From the NCBI RefSeq assembly GCF_005497185.1, contig NZ_RJTN01000024.1, forward strand, positions 1-64,000: DNA of 64,000 nt, read 5' to 3'. The stretch is from Pectobacterium polonicum. Lineage in GTDB: Bacteria; Pseudomonadota; Gammaproteobacteria; Enterobacterales; Enterobacteriaceae. The translations under genes were made by a program, and so were the position numbers. The notes beneath the pieces are model-generated. The model ran no database searches, was not told where the DNA came from, and saw nothing but the letters and a program-made list of their open reading frames with translations. Shown in pieces: positions 11,092 through 34,384 of this stretch. The stretch's first letter is position 1. Each line of letters opens with the position of its first letter.

Positions 11092-12081
11092 TTACTCATC
11101 AGCAATACTTGCAGGTGGCCAGTTTTCTAGGCGCATGCCCAGAGACAGACCACGGGAAGCCAGTACGTCTTTAATCTCAGTAAGAGATTTTTTACCCAGG
11201 TTAGGCGTTTTGAGCAGCTCAACCTCGGTACGCTGTACCAGATCACCGATGTAGTGGATAGCTTCTGCCTTAAGACAGTTAGCAGAGCGGACAGTCAATT
11301 CCAGATCGTCAACAGGGCGCAGCAGGATCGGATCGAATTCTGGTTTCTCTTCTTTAACTTCTGGCTGACGAACATCACGTAAGTCAACAAAAGCTTCAAG
11401 TTGTTCAGCCAGAATGGTGGCCGCACGGCGGATCGCCTCTTCAGGATCGATCGTACCATTGGTTTCCATTTCGATGACTAGCTTGTCCAAGTCAGTACGC
11501 TGTTCTACGCGAGCTGCTTCAACATTGTAGGCAATACGCTCTACAGGGCTGTAGCAGGCATCAACTAACAGACGACCAATCGGGCGCTCATCTTCTTCCG
11601 TATGAATACGGGCAGATGCCGGCACATAACCACGGCCACGTTGAACTTTGATACGCATACTAATAGATGCGTTTTCATCGGTCAGATGGCAAATTAAGTG
11701 CTGCGGCTTGACGATTTCGACATCACCATCATGGATGATGTCGGCTGCAGTCACAGGGCCAATGCCAGATTTATTCAGGGTAAGAATAACTTCATCTTTG
11801 CCTTGAACTCTCACCGCCAGCCCTTTCAGGTTGAGCAGGATTTCCAGGATATCTTCCTGTACGCCTTCTTTGGTGCTGTACTCATGCAGTACACCATCAA
11901 TCTCAACCTCGGTCACCGCGCAACCTGGCATGGATGAAAGCAGAATACGGCGCAGTGCGTTGCCAAGAGTATGGCCGAAGCCTCGCTCTAATGGCTCAAG
12001 GGTCACCTTGGCGTGCGTCGAACTCACTTGCTCGATATCAACCAGGCGCGGTTTTAGAAACTCTGTCACAGAACCCTGCAT
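11092..12081 (-). CDS. rpoA: RNA polymerase alpha subunit
   Basis: Alpha assembles RNA polymerase through its N-terminal domain (about 1-235) and contacts UP elements and activators such as CRP through its C-terminal domain (about 250-329). The 329-aa length is the same as E. coli. The DNA-binding [15 protein letters not shown] segment with R265 is intact. It lies in the alpha operon between rpsD (25 bp upstream) and rplQ, so polymerase and ribosome synthesis are coupled. Confidence 0.99.
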
Positions 12082-12106
12082 TGTGTCCTCTCTTTGGTAC
12101 TAAGCT

Positions 12107-12745
<639 letters not shown>

Positions 12746-12757
12746 CTAAAAGCGGCG

Positions 12758-13150
<393 letters not shown>

Positions 13151-13163
13151 TCAATCACCCCGA

Positions 13164-13520
13164 TTATTTCTTGATCGGTTTGCGCGGACCCTTACGGGTA
13201 CGGGCGTTAGTCTTGGTACGCTGACCGCGAACCGGCAGACCACGACGATGACGCAAACCACGATAAGTACCAAGGTCCATAAGACGCTTGATGCTCAGGG
13301 TAACTTCACGACGCAGATCACCTTCTACAACAAACTTGGCAACTTCGTCACGCAGCTTATCGATTTGCTCTTCAGACAGCTCACTGATCTTAACATTCTC
13401 GGCAATCCCTGTAGCAGCGCAAATAGCCTGCGACCGAGTTTTACCGATACCGAAAATTGACGTTAACGCAATAACGGTATGTTTATGATCAGGAATGTTA
13501 ATGCCTGCTATACGGGCCAC
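13164..13520 (-). CDS. rpsM: 30S ribosomal protein S13
   Basis: S13 sits in the 30S head and contacts the P-site tRNA and bridge B1. The 118-aa product starts from GTG at 13520, with a GTAGGAGTGCATA context almost identical to E. coli, where GTG is also used and is part of the S4-controlled initiation site. The C-terminal [20 protein letters not shown] tail contacts tRNA. It is the first gene of the alpha operon. Confidence 0.99.
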   Translation of the reverse strand: MARIAGINIPDHKHTVIALTSIFGIGKTRSQAICAATGIAENVKISELSEEQIDKLRDEVAKFVVEGDLRREVTLSIKRLMDLGTYRGLRHRRGLPVRGQRTKTNARTRKGPRKPIKK

Positions 13521-13600
13521 TATGCACTCCTACAATTTTATACAGCAACACCATTCTGAAAAGCCCGTTTTCAGGATACTCAAATAATGTTGCAGCTACA
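13521..13600 (-). promoter_or_regulatory. Alpha-operon leader with S4-binding structure
   Basis: The untranslated region ahead of rpsM contains a CTGAAAA/TTTTCAG stem (13556-13562 with 13568-13574). Its sequence is the same as the stem in the E. coli alpha leader, followed by the GTAGGAGTGCATA initiation region. There the mRNA folds into a pseudoknot that S4 binds to entrap the 30S subunit. The pseudoknot itself was not folded here; conservation of the stem and of the start region is the evidence. Confidence 0.75.
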
Positions 13601-13612
13601 TACAAAAGATTG

Positions 13613-13631
13613 GCTGGCTAATCTAGCCAGC
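13613..13631 (-). terminator. Stem-loop at the spc/alpha boundary
   Basis: GCTGGCTA (13613-13620), a 3-nt loop and TAGCCAGC (13624-13631) form a perfect 8-bp stem 35 bp after the rpmJ stop. On the minus strand it is followed by CAATCTTTTG, a weak U-tract. It is probably a partial terminator or attenuator between the spc genes and the alpha operon. Confidence 0.6.
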
Positions 13632-13666
13632 TCAATCCAACTTTGCAAGAAAAATATGCGAGATAA

Positions 13667-13816
<150 letters not shown>

Positions 13817-15148
13817 TTAACGGTTATAGCCTTTCAGGTTTGCTTTCTTCAATGCAGACTCATATTGACTCGACATCATCAGAGTTTGCACTTGAGCCAT
13901 AAAGTCCATGATGACGACAACAACGATCAATAAAGATGTACCACCGAAATAGAAAGGTACTTTCATTGCGTCACGCATAAACTCCGGGATCAGGCAGATA
14001 AAAGTAATATACATCGCACCAATCAGAGTCAGACGAGTCATTACTTTATCGATATATTTCGCCGTTTGCTCTCCCGGACGAATTCCTGGCACGAATGCAC
14101 CGGACTTCTTCAGGTTATCTGCTGTTTCACGCGGGTTGAAAACCAACGCAGTGTAGAAGAAACAGAAGAAGATGATTGCAGACGCATAGAGTAACACATA
14201 AAGCGGTTGTCCGGGCTGCAAATACAGCGAAATAGTTGTCAGCCAGTTCCAACCGGTACCACCCCCAAACCAAGATGCAATCGTGGCAGGGAATAGAATA
14301 ATACTGGAAGCGAAGATCGCTGGAATAACACCGGCCATATTCACTTTCAGTGGTAAATGCGTACTCTGTGCTGCATAAACCCGACGACCTTGTTGACGTT
14401 TTGCGTAATTAACGACGATACGCCGTTGGCCACGCTCAATGAAAACAACGAAGAAGGTTACTGCAAACACTAAAACTGCAACCAACAGCAACAGGAGGAA
14501 GTGCAGGTCGCCTTGCCGAGCTTGCTCGATGGTATGGCCTATGGCCGGCGGGAGACCCGCAACAATACCAGCAAAGATTATGATCGAGATACCGTTACCG
14601 ATACCACGTTCTGTAATCTGTTCTCCCAGCCACATCAGGAACATTGTCCCAGTAACCAGGCTCACAACAGCGGTAAAGTAGAAAGCAAAGCCTGGGTTTA
14701 TCACCAAGTCTTGCATTCCAGGCATATTCGGCAAACCGGTAGCAATACCGATAGATTGGAATATAGCCAATACCAAGGTACCGTAGCGAGTATACTGGCT
14801 AATCTTACGACGGCCAGCTTCCCCTTCTTTCTTTATTTCAGCCAAGGCGGGATGGACCACCGTCAGCAACTGGATAATAATCGATGCCGAAATATACGGC
14901 ATAATGCCCAGAGCAAAGATAGAAGCACGGCTGAGTGCACCACCAGAGAACATGTTAAACATTTCAATGATGGTGCCTCGCTGCTGTTCAAGCAATTTGG
15001 CAAGCACAGTGGCATCAATACCAGGAATCGGGATAAAAGAGCCAATACGGAAAACAATTAGCGCACCGATAACAAACAAAAGTCTGCGCTTCAGTTCACC
15101 AACTCCGCCTTTAGCACTCTGAAAATCTAATCCTGGTTGCTTAGCCAT
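13817..15148 (-). CDS. secY: Protein translocase subunit SecY
   Basis: SecY forms the channel of the SecYEG translocon in the inner membrane. The 443-aa protein is the same length as E. coli and has ten hydrophobic segments, starting about residue 20 ([21 protein letters not shown], plug region following). The cytoplasmic loop with the conserved [16 protein letters not shown] (about 242-257) contacts SecA or the ribosome. It follows rplO by 7 bp. The pectate lyases in this window would use it for export. Confidence 0.99.
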   Translation of the reverse strand: MAKQPGLDFQSAKGGVGELKRRLLFVIGALIVFRIGSFIPIPGIDATVLAKLLEQQRGTIIEMFNMFSGGALSRASIFALGIMPYISASIIIQLLTVVHPALAEIKKEGEAGRRKISQYTRYGTLVLAIFQSIGIATGLPNMPGMQDLVINPGFAFYFTAVVSLVTGTMFLMWLGEQITERGIGNGISIIIFAGIVAGLPPAIGHTIEQARQGDLHFLLLLLVAVLVFAVTFFVVFIERGQRRIVVNYAKRQQGRRVYAAQSTHLPLKVNMAGVIPAIFASSIILFPATIASWFGGGTGWNWLTTISLYLQPGQPLYVLLYASAIIFFCFFYTALVFNPRETADNLKKSGAFVPGIRPGEQTAKYIDKVMTRLTLIGAMYITFICLIPEFMRDAMKVPFYFGGTSLLIVVVVIMDFMAQVQTLMMSSQYESALKKANLKGYNR

Positions 15149-15155
15149 CTGCTAC

Positions 15156-16289
<1,134 letters not shown>

Positions 16290-16294
16290 CTACC

Positions 16295-16657
<363 letters not shown>

Positions 16658-17191
16658 TTACTTCTTCTTAGCCTCTTTGGTACGCACGACTTCGTCGGCG
16701 TAACGGACACCCTTGCCTTTATAAGGCTCAGGACGACGGTAGGCGCGTAATTCCGCAGCAACCTGACCAATAACCTGCTTATCAGCACCTTTCAGTACGA
16801 TTTCAGTTTGGCTTGGGCATTCTGCAGTAATACCTGCCGGCAGTGCATGCTCTACTGGGTGAGAAAACCCAAGAGACAGGTTAACCACATTGCCTTTAAC
16901 AGCAGCACGGTAACCAACACCAACCAGTTGCAGCTTCTTAGTGAAGCCTTCGGTAACACCGATAACCATTGCGTTCAACAGAGCACGAGTGGTACCCGCT
17001 TGGGCCCATCCGTCAACGAAGCCTTCGCGCGGAGCGAAAGTTAGAGCGTTGTCAGCTTGTTTCACTTCAACAGCATCATGGATCTTACGACTCAGCTCGC
17101 CGTTTTTACCCTTAATCGAAACATCCTGACCGTTGAGTTTTACCTCTACGCCGGCAGGAATGACGACGGGTGCTTTTGCAACACGAGACAT
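16658..17191 (-). CDS. rplF: 50S ribosomal protein L6
   Basis: L6 binds near the sarcin-ricin loop and the factor-binding site. The 177-aa sequence has two repeats of the L6 fold (about 1-80 and 85-165) and the C-terminal signature [17 protein letters not shown] (about 151-167). It lies 12 bp after rpsH in the spc operon. Confidence 0.99.
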   Translation of the reverse strand: MSRVAKAPVVIPAGVEVKLNGQDVSIKGKNGELSRKIHDAVEVKQADNALTFAPREGFVDGWAQAGTTRALLNAMVIGVTEGFTKKLQLVGVGYRAAVKGNVVNLSLGFSHPVEHALPAGITAECPSQTEIVLKGADKQVIGQVAAELRAYRRPEPYKGKGVRYADEVVRTKEAKKK

Positions 17192-17203
17192 TTTTCCTCC
17201 CGA

Positions 17204-17602
<399 letters not shown>

Positions 17603-17629
17603 TTACTCCCGTGATTCAATTGGTGACAA

Positions 17630-19211
<1,582 letters not shown>

Positions 19212-19276
19212 CTAATGTCAACTACTACTTTAGGACCCTTTCGGGCCATTAAATACCCCATAATTGAGGGCGCAGC

Positions 19277-19305
19277 ATTATAACACCGCTTCCTTGGTAT
19301 GGGTA
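19277..19305 (-). promoter_or_regulatory. spc operon promoter
   Basis: On the minus strand a consensus TATAAT (19277-19282) lies in GGTGTTATAATGC, with a CTACCCAT segment at the -35 position (about 19299-19306). The arrangement closely matches the E. coli spc promoter, which also combines a perfect -10 with a poor -35. The -10 box is about 78 bp upstream of rplN. Confidence 0.75.
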
Positions 19306-19306
19306 G

Positions 19307-19339
19307 AAAAAATAAACGGCCCTTTGCAGAGCCGTTTAT
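19307..19339 (-). terminator. Terminator at the end of the S10 operon
   Basis: ATAAACGGC (19312-19320) and GCCGTTTAT (19331-19339) pair perfectly over 9 bp with a 10-nt loop. On the minus strand the stem is followed by a run of Ts (19307-19312). It lies 24 bp after the rpsQ stop and directly upstream of the spc promoter. Confidence 0.8.
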
Positions 19340-19362
19340 CATAAGAGAAGAGCGCTACTTTA

Positions 19363-21291
<1,929 letters not shown>

Positions 21292-21296
21292 CTACC

Positions 21297-21578
<282 letters not shown>

Positions 21579-21591
21579 TTATCCTCTAAGA

Positions 21592-23987
<2,396 letters not shown>

Positions 23988-24007
23988 TCAATCGCTCAAT
24001 GACCTGA

Positions 24008-24498
<491 letters not shown>

Positions 24499-24504
24499 TC
24501 GCGC

Positions 24505-24532
24505 ATTATACGCAAATTGGCTGGGGAAGCAA
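24505..24532 (-). promoter_or_regulatory. S10 operon promoter
   Basis: On the minus strand TTGCTT (24527-24532), a 16-bp spacer and a perfect TATAAT (24505-24510) followed by a GC-rich GCGCG discriminator are seen. The strength and discriminator fit a growth-rate-controlled ribosomal promoter. Confidence 0.8.
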
Positions 24533-24557
24533 CAAGCAGGATGAAATGATTTTAACG

Positions 24558-24586
24558 CGGCCGGAGCAATGTGCGCAGTCCGGCCG
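24558..24586 (-). other. GC-rich hairpin between bfr and the S10 promoter
   Basis: CGGCCGGA (24558-24565) and TCCGGCCG (24579-24586) pair perfectly over 8 bp with a 13-nt loop, 39 bp after the bfr stop. It may protect or end the bfd-bfr transcript, but on the minus strand it is followed by CGTTAAAATC rather than a T-run, so intrinsic termination is not clear. Confidence 0.5.
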
Positions 24587-24625
24587 GATTGGGGCATAAA
24601 TTACATAGCAGGCTACGATAATCAG

Positions 24626-25099
24626 TTACTCAGCTTTTAGCTGAGCGTGAAGATAGTTCTGTATACCAAGACGTGAAATCAAATCTAATTCCGTCTCTAA
24701 CCAATCGATGTGCCCTTCTTCATCAGCAAGAATTTCTATCATTAAATCCCTGCTGACGTAGTCATGCACCGAATCAGCATGGGCAATTGCCTCACGCAAA
24801 TTTTTTGCGCCATCCAATTCAAGTTGAAGATCAGAACGTAAGATCTCCTCGACATCCTCACCAATATTTAACTTACCCAAATCCTGTAGATTCGGGATGC
24901 CTTCGAGAAACAGGATTCGTTCGATGTAGCGATCAGCATGTTTCATTTCGTCAATAGACTCATGATATTCGTGATCGTTAAGACGGGTTAAGCCCCAGTT
25001 TTTAAACATTCGGGCATGAAGAAAATATTGGTTAATGGCTACCAGCTCGTTGCCCAATAACTTATTCAGGTGTGTGATGACTTTTTTATCGCCTTTCAT
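24626..25099 (-). CDS. bfr: Bacterioferritin
   Basis: Bfr is a 24-subunit haem-containing iron-storage protein. All ferroxidase ligands are present at E. coli numbering: E18, E51, H54, E94, E127 and H130, and haem ligand M52. The 157-aa length is close to the E. coli protein (158 aa). It lies 72 bp downstream of bfd, whose product helps mobilise its iron; both genes read leftward. Confidence 0.98.
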   Translation of the reverse strand: MKGDKKVITHLNKLLGNELVAINQYFLHARMFKNWGLTRLNDHEYHESIDEMKHADRYIERILFLEGIPNLQDLGKLNIGEDVEEILRSDLQLELDGAKNLREAIAHADSVHDYVSRDLMIEILADEEGHIDWLETELDLISRLGIQNYLHAQLKAE

Positions 25100-25171
25100 G
25101 ACATGTTCCTCCGCTCCAGTTCTTAAAGTGTAGAACCGGTAAGCAGAGAGTCAAAAAAACAACCCTACATT

Positions 25172-25366
25172 TTATGCTACTTCATACATATCAGGAATTT
25201 TAGCCTGCTCTTCCTCAAAAATGACACGCGCCTGACGAATACACTTACCGCAATCTGTCCCGATAGGAACAAGCTTACGCAATTGTTGCATAGATTGAGG
25301 TTGGTGCTGATGAACAGCATTACGAATGACTTTGTCAGAAATCGCGTTGCACAAACAAACATACAT
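25172..25366 (-). CDS. bfd: Bacterioferritin-associated [2Fe-2S] ferredoxin
   Basis: Bfd reduces Fe(III) in the bacterioferritin core so that iron can be released under starvation. The 64-aa protein has the Fer2_BFD arrangement: C4 and C6 (YVCLCNAIS) and C39 and C42 (TDCGKC) coordinate the cluster. ATG 25366 gives the E. coli length; the open frame continues 13 codons upstream (to 25405) but has no family match there. A candidate Fur site lies about 110 bp upstream. Confidence 0.95.
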   Translation of the reverse strand: MYVCLCNAISDKVIRNAVHQHQPQSMQQLRKLVPIGTDCGKCIRQARVIFEEEQAKIPDMYEVA

Positions 25367-25476
25367 ATCAGAATGACTCATTGTTATTGCGAGTGTCTTT
25401 CGCACTACCTTTCAGGACACTACAACCGGCATTTGAAACCGCTCCTAGCGATTTTTTAACCAACCGAGTTATTGTA

Positions 25477-25495
25477 AATAAGAATTATTTTTATT
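25477..25495 (-). promoter_or_regulatory. Candidate Fur box upstream of bfd
   Basis: On the minus strand AATAAAAATAATTCTTATT matches the 19-bp Fur consensus (GATAATGATAATCATTATC) at about 13 of 19 positions. bfd is Fur-repressed in E. coli, so the site is plausible. The AT-rich surroundings lower its weight. Confidence 0.5.
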
Positions 25496-25522
25496 TCAAT
25501 TTCGATTTAATCATTTAGCCGT

Positions 25523-25548
25523 AAAAAAAGGCACCGAAGTGCCTTTTT
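25523..25548 (-). terminator. Terminator of the str operon after tuf
   Basis: AAAAAGGCAC (25525-25534), a CGAA loop and GTGCCTTTTT (25539-25548) form a 10-bp stem with A/T tails on both sides, 23 bp after the tuf stop. It should work in the leftward direction for tuf and probably in both directions. Confidence 0.92.
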
Positions 25549-25570
25549 CATGCATTGAGTCTATCAGCGA

Positions 25571-26770
<1,200 letters not shown>

Positions 26771-26824
26771 TCAAATGCTCTCCCCCTATGGAGAGAGCAC
26801 GGGATTTTGTTTTAACCCTGAGGC

Positions 26825-28948
<2,124 letters not shown>

Positions 28949-29035
28949 CTATTTACTAGGGCGTTCAATTTAGTTAACCCAAGCGGGTTGGCTATTTTTA
29001 GCGCCCGCTTGGTTAGCATGACTACAGCGAAGGGA

Positions 29036-29521
<486 letters not shown>

Positions 29522-29602
29522 TTAATTCAGGATTGTCCAAAACTCTACGAGTTTAGTTTGACATTTAAGTTAAAACGTTTGGCCTTACTTAACGGAGAAC
29601 CA

Positions 29603-29977
<375 letters not shown>

Positions 29978-30058
29978 TCAAAAAGCTCCTGGGTTTTGCT
30001 TCGTAAACACGTAATAAATCGCCTCATGTTTGCGCAAGGCAAAGTATGAGGACGCAGA

Positions 30059-30087
30059 ATTTTAGGGCTGGCAGTGGAAGGAGTCAA
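30059..30087 (-). promoter_or_regulatory. str operon promoter
   Basis: On the minus strand TTGACT (30082-30087), a 17-bp spacer and TAAAAT (30059-30064) are followed by TCTGCGTCCTCA, almost the same as the E. coli str promoter. The -10 box is about 82 bp upstream of rpsL, in the gap after tusB. Confidence 0.85.
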
Positions 30088-30108
30088 GAAATATACAAAA
30101 ATTCGGCG

Positions 30109-30396
30109 TTACCACGCGAGTTGCTGCGGGTGCTCCACTGTCAGTTGAACAAACTGATTATAGTCAATGAGTGTCACATTGTTTGAAATTTGTTCAGTTA
30201 TTCCTCTTGCCTCAGCATCAGGCCGGAGCGCATAGAGAAGAACCGCTGAATCCAGCAGACGATGAATAATATCTCCACCAGCCAGCGCGGCGATAACACC
30301 ATCTTGCAATAAGACCAACGCATCACCCTGCCCCACACTGCGCAAAAGTGCATCCAGGTCAACGTGATAAGGAGAATGTGAGAGCGTATGTAGCAT
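30109..30396 (-). CDS. tusB: TusB, sulfurtransferase complex subunit
   Basis: TusBCD relays sulfur from TusA to TusE for 2-thiolation of the wobble uridine in tRNA-Lys, -Glu and -Gln. The 95-aa DsrH-like protein begins MLHTLSHSPYHVDLDALLRSV and has the length of E. coli TusB. It lacks the catalytic cysteine, as expected. It is 17 bp after tusC and directly upstream of the str promoter. Confidence 0.95.
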   Translation of the reverse strand: MLHTLSHSPYHVDLDALLRSVGQGDALVLLQDGVIAALAGGDIIHRLLDSAVLLYALRPDAEARGITEQISNNVTLIDYNQFVQLTVEHPQQLAW

Positions 30397-30413
30397 AAAG
30401 GGGAAATCCGTCG

Positions 30414-30773
30414 CTAGAATGAAAGGATGGAATGATAATCGGCCAGCTTACTGCGCCATGCTTGCGGCGCTAATAGTTCGACATCCAAAACCCAATCTGT
30501 CTCTATACTCAGCCCACGCTGACGCACAGAAGTCTCGCACAGATAGCAACATTCGATATCGTACAATGGCAACACACCAAACGTTGCGATGTAATTACGC
30601 ATCAAAATCTTTTCCGGCTGTTGATGTGGCAGCAGTTGCAGTACGCCATCACCAACAAAAAATACGCCAATCTCTTCCGTCAGTGCTGACATCGCCAATA
30701 GCGCATCCAGCCCTTCACGCCCGGAGGCACTCCCATGCGGAGAATGCGTAAAAACAAATGCGACTCGCTTCAT
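30414..30773 (-). CDS. tusC: TusC, sulfurtransferase complex subunit
   Basis: The DsrF-like subunit of the TusBCD hexamer. The 119-aa protein has the family start [25 protein letters not shown] and equals the E. coli length. It binds TusD and TusB and is not thought to carry the transferred sulfur itself. It lies 9 bp after tusD. Confidence 0.95.
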   Translation of the reverse strand: MKRVAFVFTHSPHGSASGREGLDALLAMSALTEEIGVFFVGDGVLQLLPHQQPEKILMRNYIATFGVLPLYDIECCYLCETSVRQRGLSIETDWVLDVELLAPQAWRSKLADYHSILSF

Positions 30774-30782
30774 AACGCTACC

Positions 30783-31172
30783 TTAAAACTGAATAACCCG
30801 ATCGCAGGTCAGCACCGATTGCGCCAGTTCACCCAACCCGCTAAGAACAAAGCCGGGTTGCAGATTCGCTCCTGCAAGATTGAGCTGAGTGGCTTGCTGC
30901 GCGTCGGTCACACCTCTGCGTAATGCAGCAGCGACACAGACATTCAGCGCCACCTGATGCGTTTCACCCAACTGCTGCCAGGCGCGTACAAGATCACACT
31001 CATCATTAGCGGGTGACGTCAGTTGGTTGGCATTTAACACACCTTCTCGATAGAAGAACACACTTTTCAGCCTGTGCCCTTCAGCTAACAGCGCCTGCGC
31101 AAACTGCAACGCGCTGCTCGCTTGCTGTGTGCCATAAGCCGGGCCGGTCACCAGCAAGCAGTAACTCAGCAT
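30783..31172 (-). CDS. tusD: TusD, sulfur-carrying subunit
   Basis: TusD holds the persulfide on a conserved cysteine. The 129-aa DsrE-like protein has [26 protein letters not shown] (8-33), and C79 in [13 protein letters not shown] corresponds to the E. coli catalytic C78. The start overlaps the yheO stop by 1 bp. Confidence 0.96.
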   Translation of the reverse strand: MLSYCLLVTGPAYGTQQASSALQFAQALLAEGHRLKSVFFYREGVLNANQLTSPANDECDLVRAWQQLGETHQVALNVCVAAALRRGVTDAQQATQLNLAGANLQPGFVLSGLGELAQSVLTCDRVIQF

Positions 31173-31894
31173 TAACGTTCGTGCCCGCTGAAGTCGCCGC
31201 TTTTGAATTGACGAATATAAAGATAAACCGTGTGCTTGGAGATATTCAGACGTTCGGCAACCTGGTTGATGGCGTCTTTAATATCAAAGATGCCTTTTTC
31301 GTACAGACTCAGGACGATTTGGCGGTTTTTCGCATTATTGGAGACATTGCGATCCGCATTAACTTCCTCAATGGAAAACTCCAGCGTTTGTGCAACCAGG
31401 TCATCAACAGATGATGCGAAGTTAACAGAAGATGCAACGTCATGCGTTTCAGGTGGAATAAAGGTCTGCACAATCTGTGAGAAAGGTACATCCAGATTCA
31501 TGTTGATACACAGCAGCCCAATCACGCGCTGATCGCGATTACGGATCGCAATCGTCACTGACTTCATCAACACGCCGCTTTTTGCGCGGGTAAAATAGGC
31601 TTTCGACACGCTGCTATCTTCACCAGCCATGTCGTGCAACATACGCAATGCAAGATCCGTAATCGGCGAGCCAATCTTCCTACCGGTATGTTCCCCATTC
31701 GCAATACGCACGGCAGAACATTTAAGATCCTCAAGCGAGTGCAACACAATCTCACAGTGCTCACCAATCAACATGGCCAAGCCATCAACCACCGCTTCAT
31801 ACGATTTCAGGATCTCGTAGTCCGTTTGGCTAAACGGCCGTTCATCGAGTAAATCAAGCTCATAAGATTCGCCAGATACAAGCGAATTAGACAT
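31172..31894 (-). CDS. yheO: YheO family PAS/HTH transcriptional regulator
   Basis: The 240-aa product matches E. coli YheO. It has a YheO-type PAS-like sensor domain (about 25-140, with [28 protein letters not shown]) and a C-terminal helix-turn-helix ([27 protein letters not shown], about 206-232). The ligand is unknown. ATG 31894 ([21 protein letters not shown]) is chosen because GAGGGTGG lies just upstream and the family length results; an ATG eight codons earlier is possible. It heads the yheO-tusDCB group. Confidence 0.92.
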   Translation of the reverse strand: MSNSLVSGESYELDLLDERPFSQTDYEILKSYEAVVDGLAMLIGEHCEIVLHSLEDLKCSAVRIANGEHTGRKIGSPITDLALRMLHDMAGEDSSVSKAYFTRAKSGVLMKSVTIAIRNRDQRVIGLLCINMNLDVPFSQIVQTFIPPETHDVASSVNFASSVDDLVAQTLEFSIEEVNADRNVSNNAKNRQIVLSLYEKGIFDIKDAINQVAERLNISKHTVYLYIRQFKSGDFSGHER

Positions 31895-31994
31895 GGCAGA
31901 TACCACCCTCAACGTCATTTATTTATTTTGTATTGACAGGGGACATAGTCTAGCAAATGTCCACACTCGCGTCCCTGAATTTAACGGGCTACCT

Positions 31995-32011
31995 CTTAAG
32001 GTTGTATTAAT
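31995..32011 (+). promoter_or_regulatory. Candidate PmrA box upstream of eptA
   Basis: CTTAAG (31995-32000), five bases, then ATTAAT (32006-32011). The PmrA/BasR operator in Salmonella and E. coli is two YTTAAK half sites 5 bp apart; the first half is perfect and the second has one mismatch. It lies 61 bp upstream of eptA, suggesting autoregulation of eptA-pmrAB. The divergent yheO starts about 100 bp away. Confidence 0.65.
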
Positions 32012-32072
32012 TTAACCCCGCTAGAGTCTGCGTCTTCTTTCCTCTCCATCATGGAAATCACGAGAGACGTAT

Positions 32073-33719
32073 ATGAAAAATCCAATACCGATGGGCAGGC
32101 CACACGTGAGCAGCATTACGTTCGTGCTGATATTTTCTGCCTTTATTACTCTGGTTCAGAACATCGCCTACTACCGCCAGACGCTACAACTGCTGGACAT
32201 GACAGACTGGATCAATATTCCTTTCTTTCTCAGCATGCCGGTGGTGATTTTCGCGGTGCTGAATATTATTTTCACACTGCTGGCAGTACCTTATCTGCGT
32301 AAGGCCGTCATCGTTCTTTTCCTGCTGACTGGCGCCGCCGCGCAATACTTTATGCTGAACTACGGCATTATCATTGACCGCACCATGATCCAGAATATTC
32401 TGGAGACGACGGCCAGCGAGTCTTTCTCACTGCTTACGCCACAGCTTGTCGCCTGGGTATTCTTTATTGGCGTCATTCCCGCCGCGCTCGCTATCTGGAT
32501 AAAAATAAAGCCCGCCAAACCGACAACCCTCTATATCGGCATGCGTTTTCTCAGCATTATTATTTCGTTATTCGCCATTTTATCTGTCGCGGCATTCTTT
32601 TATAAAGATTACGCCTCGTTCATGCGTAATAACAAAGAGTTGGTCAAAGCGATTACGCCCAGCAATATTGTAGCGGCCAGCCTGTCCTACCATAAGCATA
32701 GCGCGCTGGCTAATTTACCTCTGGAGCAGATTGGTCTGGACGCTCACAAAGTGTCACCATCGTCCCCAACAGCAAAAAAGAATCTGGTTATTCTGGTGGT
32801 TGGCGAGACATCCCGTGCGCAAAACTTTTCGCTGGGTGGCTATGGGAAGGAAACCAATCCGCTGCTAGCAAAAGACAACGTAGTTTATTTTGCAAACACA
32901 TCATCGTGCGGCACATCAACAGGCGTTTCCGTTCCCTGCATGTTTTCCAACATGCCGCGCCAACGCTTTAATGGTGACGTAGCCAGCCATCAGGAAGGGC
33001 TGCTGGATATATTACAGCGGGCAAAAGTTAACGTGCTCTGGCAGGAAAATGACGGCGGCTGCAAAGATGCCTGTACACGTGTGCCAACGGCTGATGTGAC
33101 ATCGCTGAAACTACCAGGTCTCTGCACCAACGGCGAATGCCACGATGAAGCGTTATTCCACGGCGTCGAAGACTATATCAATAAACTCGATAACGACGGG
33201 ATTATCGTATTACATACCATAGGCAGCCACGGCCCGAGTTATTACCAGCGCTACCCTGACACCTTTAAGAAATTTACTCCAACCTGTGATACCAATCAGA
33301 TTCAAACCTGTACGCAAGAAGCGCTGACCAACACATATGACAACACGATCCTGTATGTCGATTTTGTTCTGGATAAAACGATCAACCTACTGAAACAACA
33401 TCAGGATAAATTTAATACGTCGCTGGTTTACCTGTCTGACCACGGCGAATCGTTAGGCGAGAACGGCATCTACCTGCACAGCATGCCCTACTCTATTGCG
33501 CCAAAGCAGCAAACGCATGTGCCGATGTTGATTTGGTTATCAACGGGTTATCAGCAACAGCACGCCATTCAGGACACCTGTCTGCGCCAGAACGCGAAGC
33601 AGCAAGATTACTCGCAAGATAATCTTTTCCATACCATACTGGGGATGTTTAGTATCGCCACGAAAGAATATCAGCCTCAGCTCGATATCCTTCAGCCGTG
33701 CAGGGACAAGGCAACATGA
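32073..33719 (+). CDS. eptA: EptA/PmrC lipid A phosphoethanolamine transferase
   Basis: EptA adds phosphoethanolamine to lipid A at the outer face of the inner membrane and lowers sensitivity to cationic peptides. The 548-aa protein has five membrane segments within about 15-180, then a periplasmic alkaline-phosphatase-like domain. The catalytic residues are visible: E245 (GET), nucleophile T281 (CGTST), D456 and H457 (SDHGES) and H469. Several cysteines (C279, C289, C330, C334, C351, C356) should form the structural disulfides of this family. The ATGA overlap with pmrA places it as the first gene of an operon eptA-pmrA-pmrB, as in E. coli. Confidence 0.96.
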   Translation: MKNPIPMGRPHVSSITFVLIFSAFITLVQNIAYYRQTLQLLDMTDWINIPFFLSMPVVIFAVLNIIFTLLAVPYLRKAVIVLFLLTGAAAQYFMLNYGIIIDRTMIQNILETTASESFSLLTPQLVAWVFFIGVIPAALAIWIKIKPAKPTTLYIGMRFLSIIISLFAILSVAAFFYKDYASFMRNNKELVKAITPSNIVAASLSYHKHSALANLPLEQIGLDAHKVSPSSPTAKKNLVILVVGETSRAQNFSLGGYGKETNPLLAKDNVVYFANTSSCGTSTGVSVPCMFSNMPRQRFNGDVASHQEGLLDILQRAKVNVLWQENDGGCKDACTRVPTADVTSLKLPGLCTNGECHDEALFHGVEDYINKLDNDGIIVLHTIGSHGPSYYQRYPDTFKKFTPTCDTNQIQTCTQEALTNTYDNTILYVDFVLDKTINLLKQHQDKFNTSLVYLSDHGESLGENGIYLHSMPYSIAPKQQTHVPMLIWLSTGYQQQHAIQDTCLRQNAKQQDYSQDNLFHTILGMFSIATKEYQPQLDILQPCRDKAT

Positions 33720-34384
33720 AATTATTGATTGTTGAAGACGATAAGCTGTTGCAGGAAGGATTATTATTGGCGTTGAGTCATGAAGGTTATGCCTGCGATT
33801 GTGCAGGCACGGCCAAAGAAGCGGACGCGCTCATCAGTAGCGCGCACTACAGTCTGGTGATTCTCGATCTCGGCTTACCGGACGACGACGGCCTCGCTCT
33901 GCTATCCCGCTGGCGTAAGAATAATTATCATCATCCCGTGCTCATCTTAACGGCACGGGATAAGGTCAACGATCGCGTCAGCGGACTGGATGTCGGCGCA
34001 GACGATTACCTTGCCAAGCCTTTCGCGTTGACTGAATTACAGGCGCGCGTACGCGCGCTGATTCGCCGCAATCAGGGTTCAAGCAACAGCAAGATACAGG
34101 TCGACAACATCACATTGGATTTAAACAATCAGCAAGTGTGGCTGGACGAAAAATCGATAGTGCTGACGCCGAAAGAGTTTGCGATACTTTCCCGCCTGGT
34201 GTTGAAAGCGGGTTCTCAGGTGCACCGTGAGCTTCTTCATCAGGACATTTATGCCTGGAACGACGACCCATCCTCCAATTCGCTGGAAGTCCATATCCAT
34301 AATCTGCGGCACAAGATAGGGAAAGACCGCATCCGGACCCTGCGAGGCTTTGGCTATCTGTTGACCAAAGGGGAACAACCATGA
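33716..34384 (+). CDS. pmrA: PmrA/BasR response regulator
   Basis: An OmpR/PhoB-type regulator of 222 aa. The receiver domain (1-120) has the acidic pocket ED at 8-9, phosphoacceptor D51 in LDLGLPD, the conserved T in LTARD and K101 in AKPF. The DNA-binding winged helix covers about 125-220, with [12 protein letters not shown] and [11 protein letters not shown]. It is closely similar to E. coli BasR and of the same length. ATG 33716 overlaps the eptA stop (ATGA); its own stop overlaps pmrB by 4 bp. Confidence 0.96.
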   Translation: MKLLIVEDDKLLQEGLLLALSHEGYACDCAGTAKEADALISSAHYSLVILDLGLPDDDGLALLSRWRKNNYHHPVLILTARDKVNDRVSGLDVGADDYLAKPFALTELQARVRALIRRNQGSSNSKIQVDNITLDLNNQQVWLDEKSIVLTPKEFAILSRLVLKAGSQVHRELLHQDIYAWNDDPSSNSLEVHIHNLRHKIGKDRIRTLRGFGYLLTKGEQP

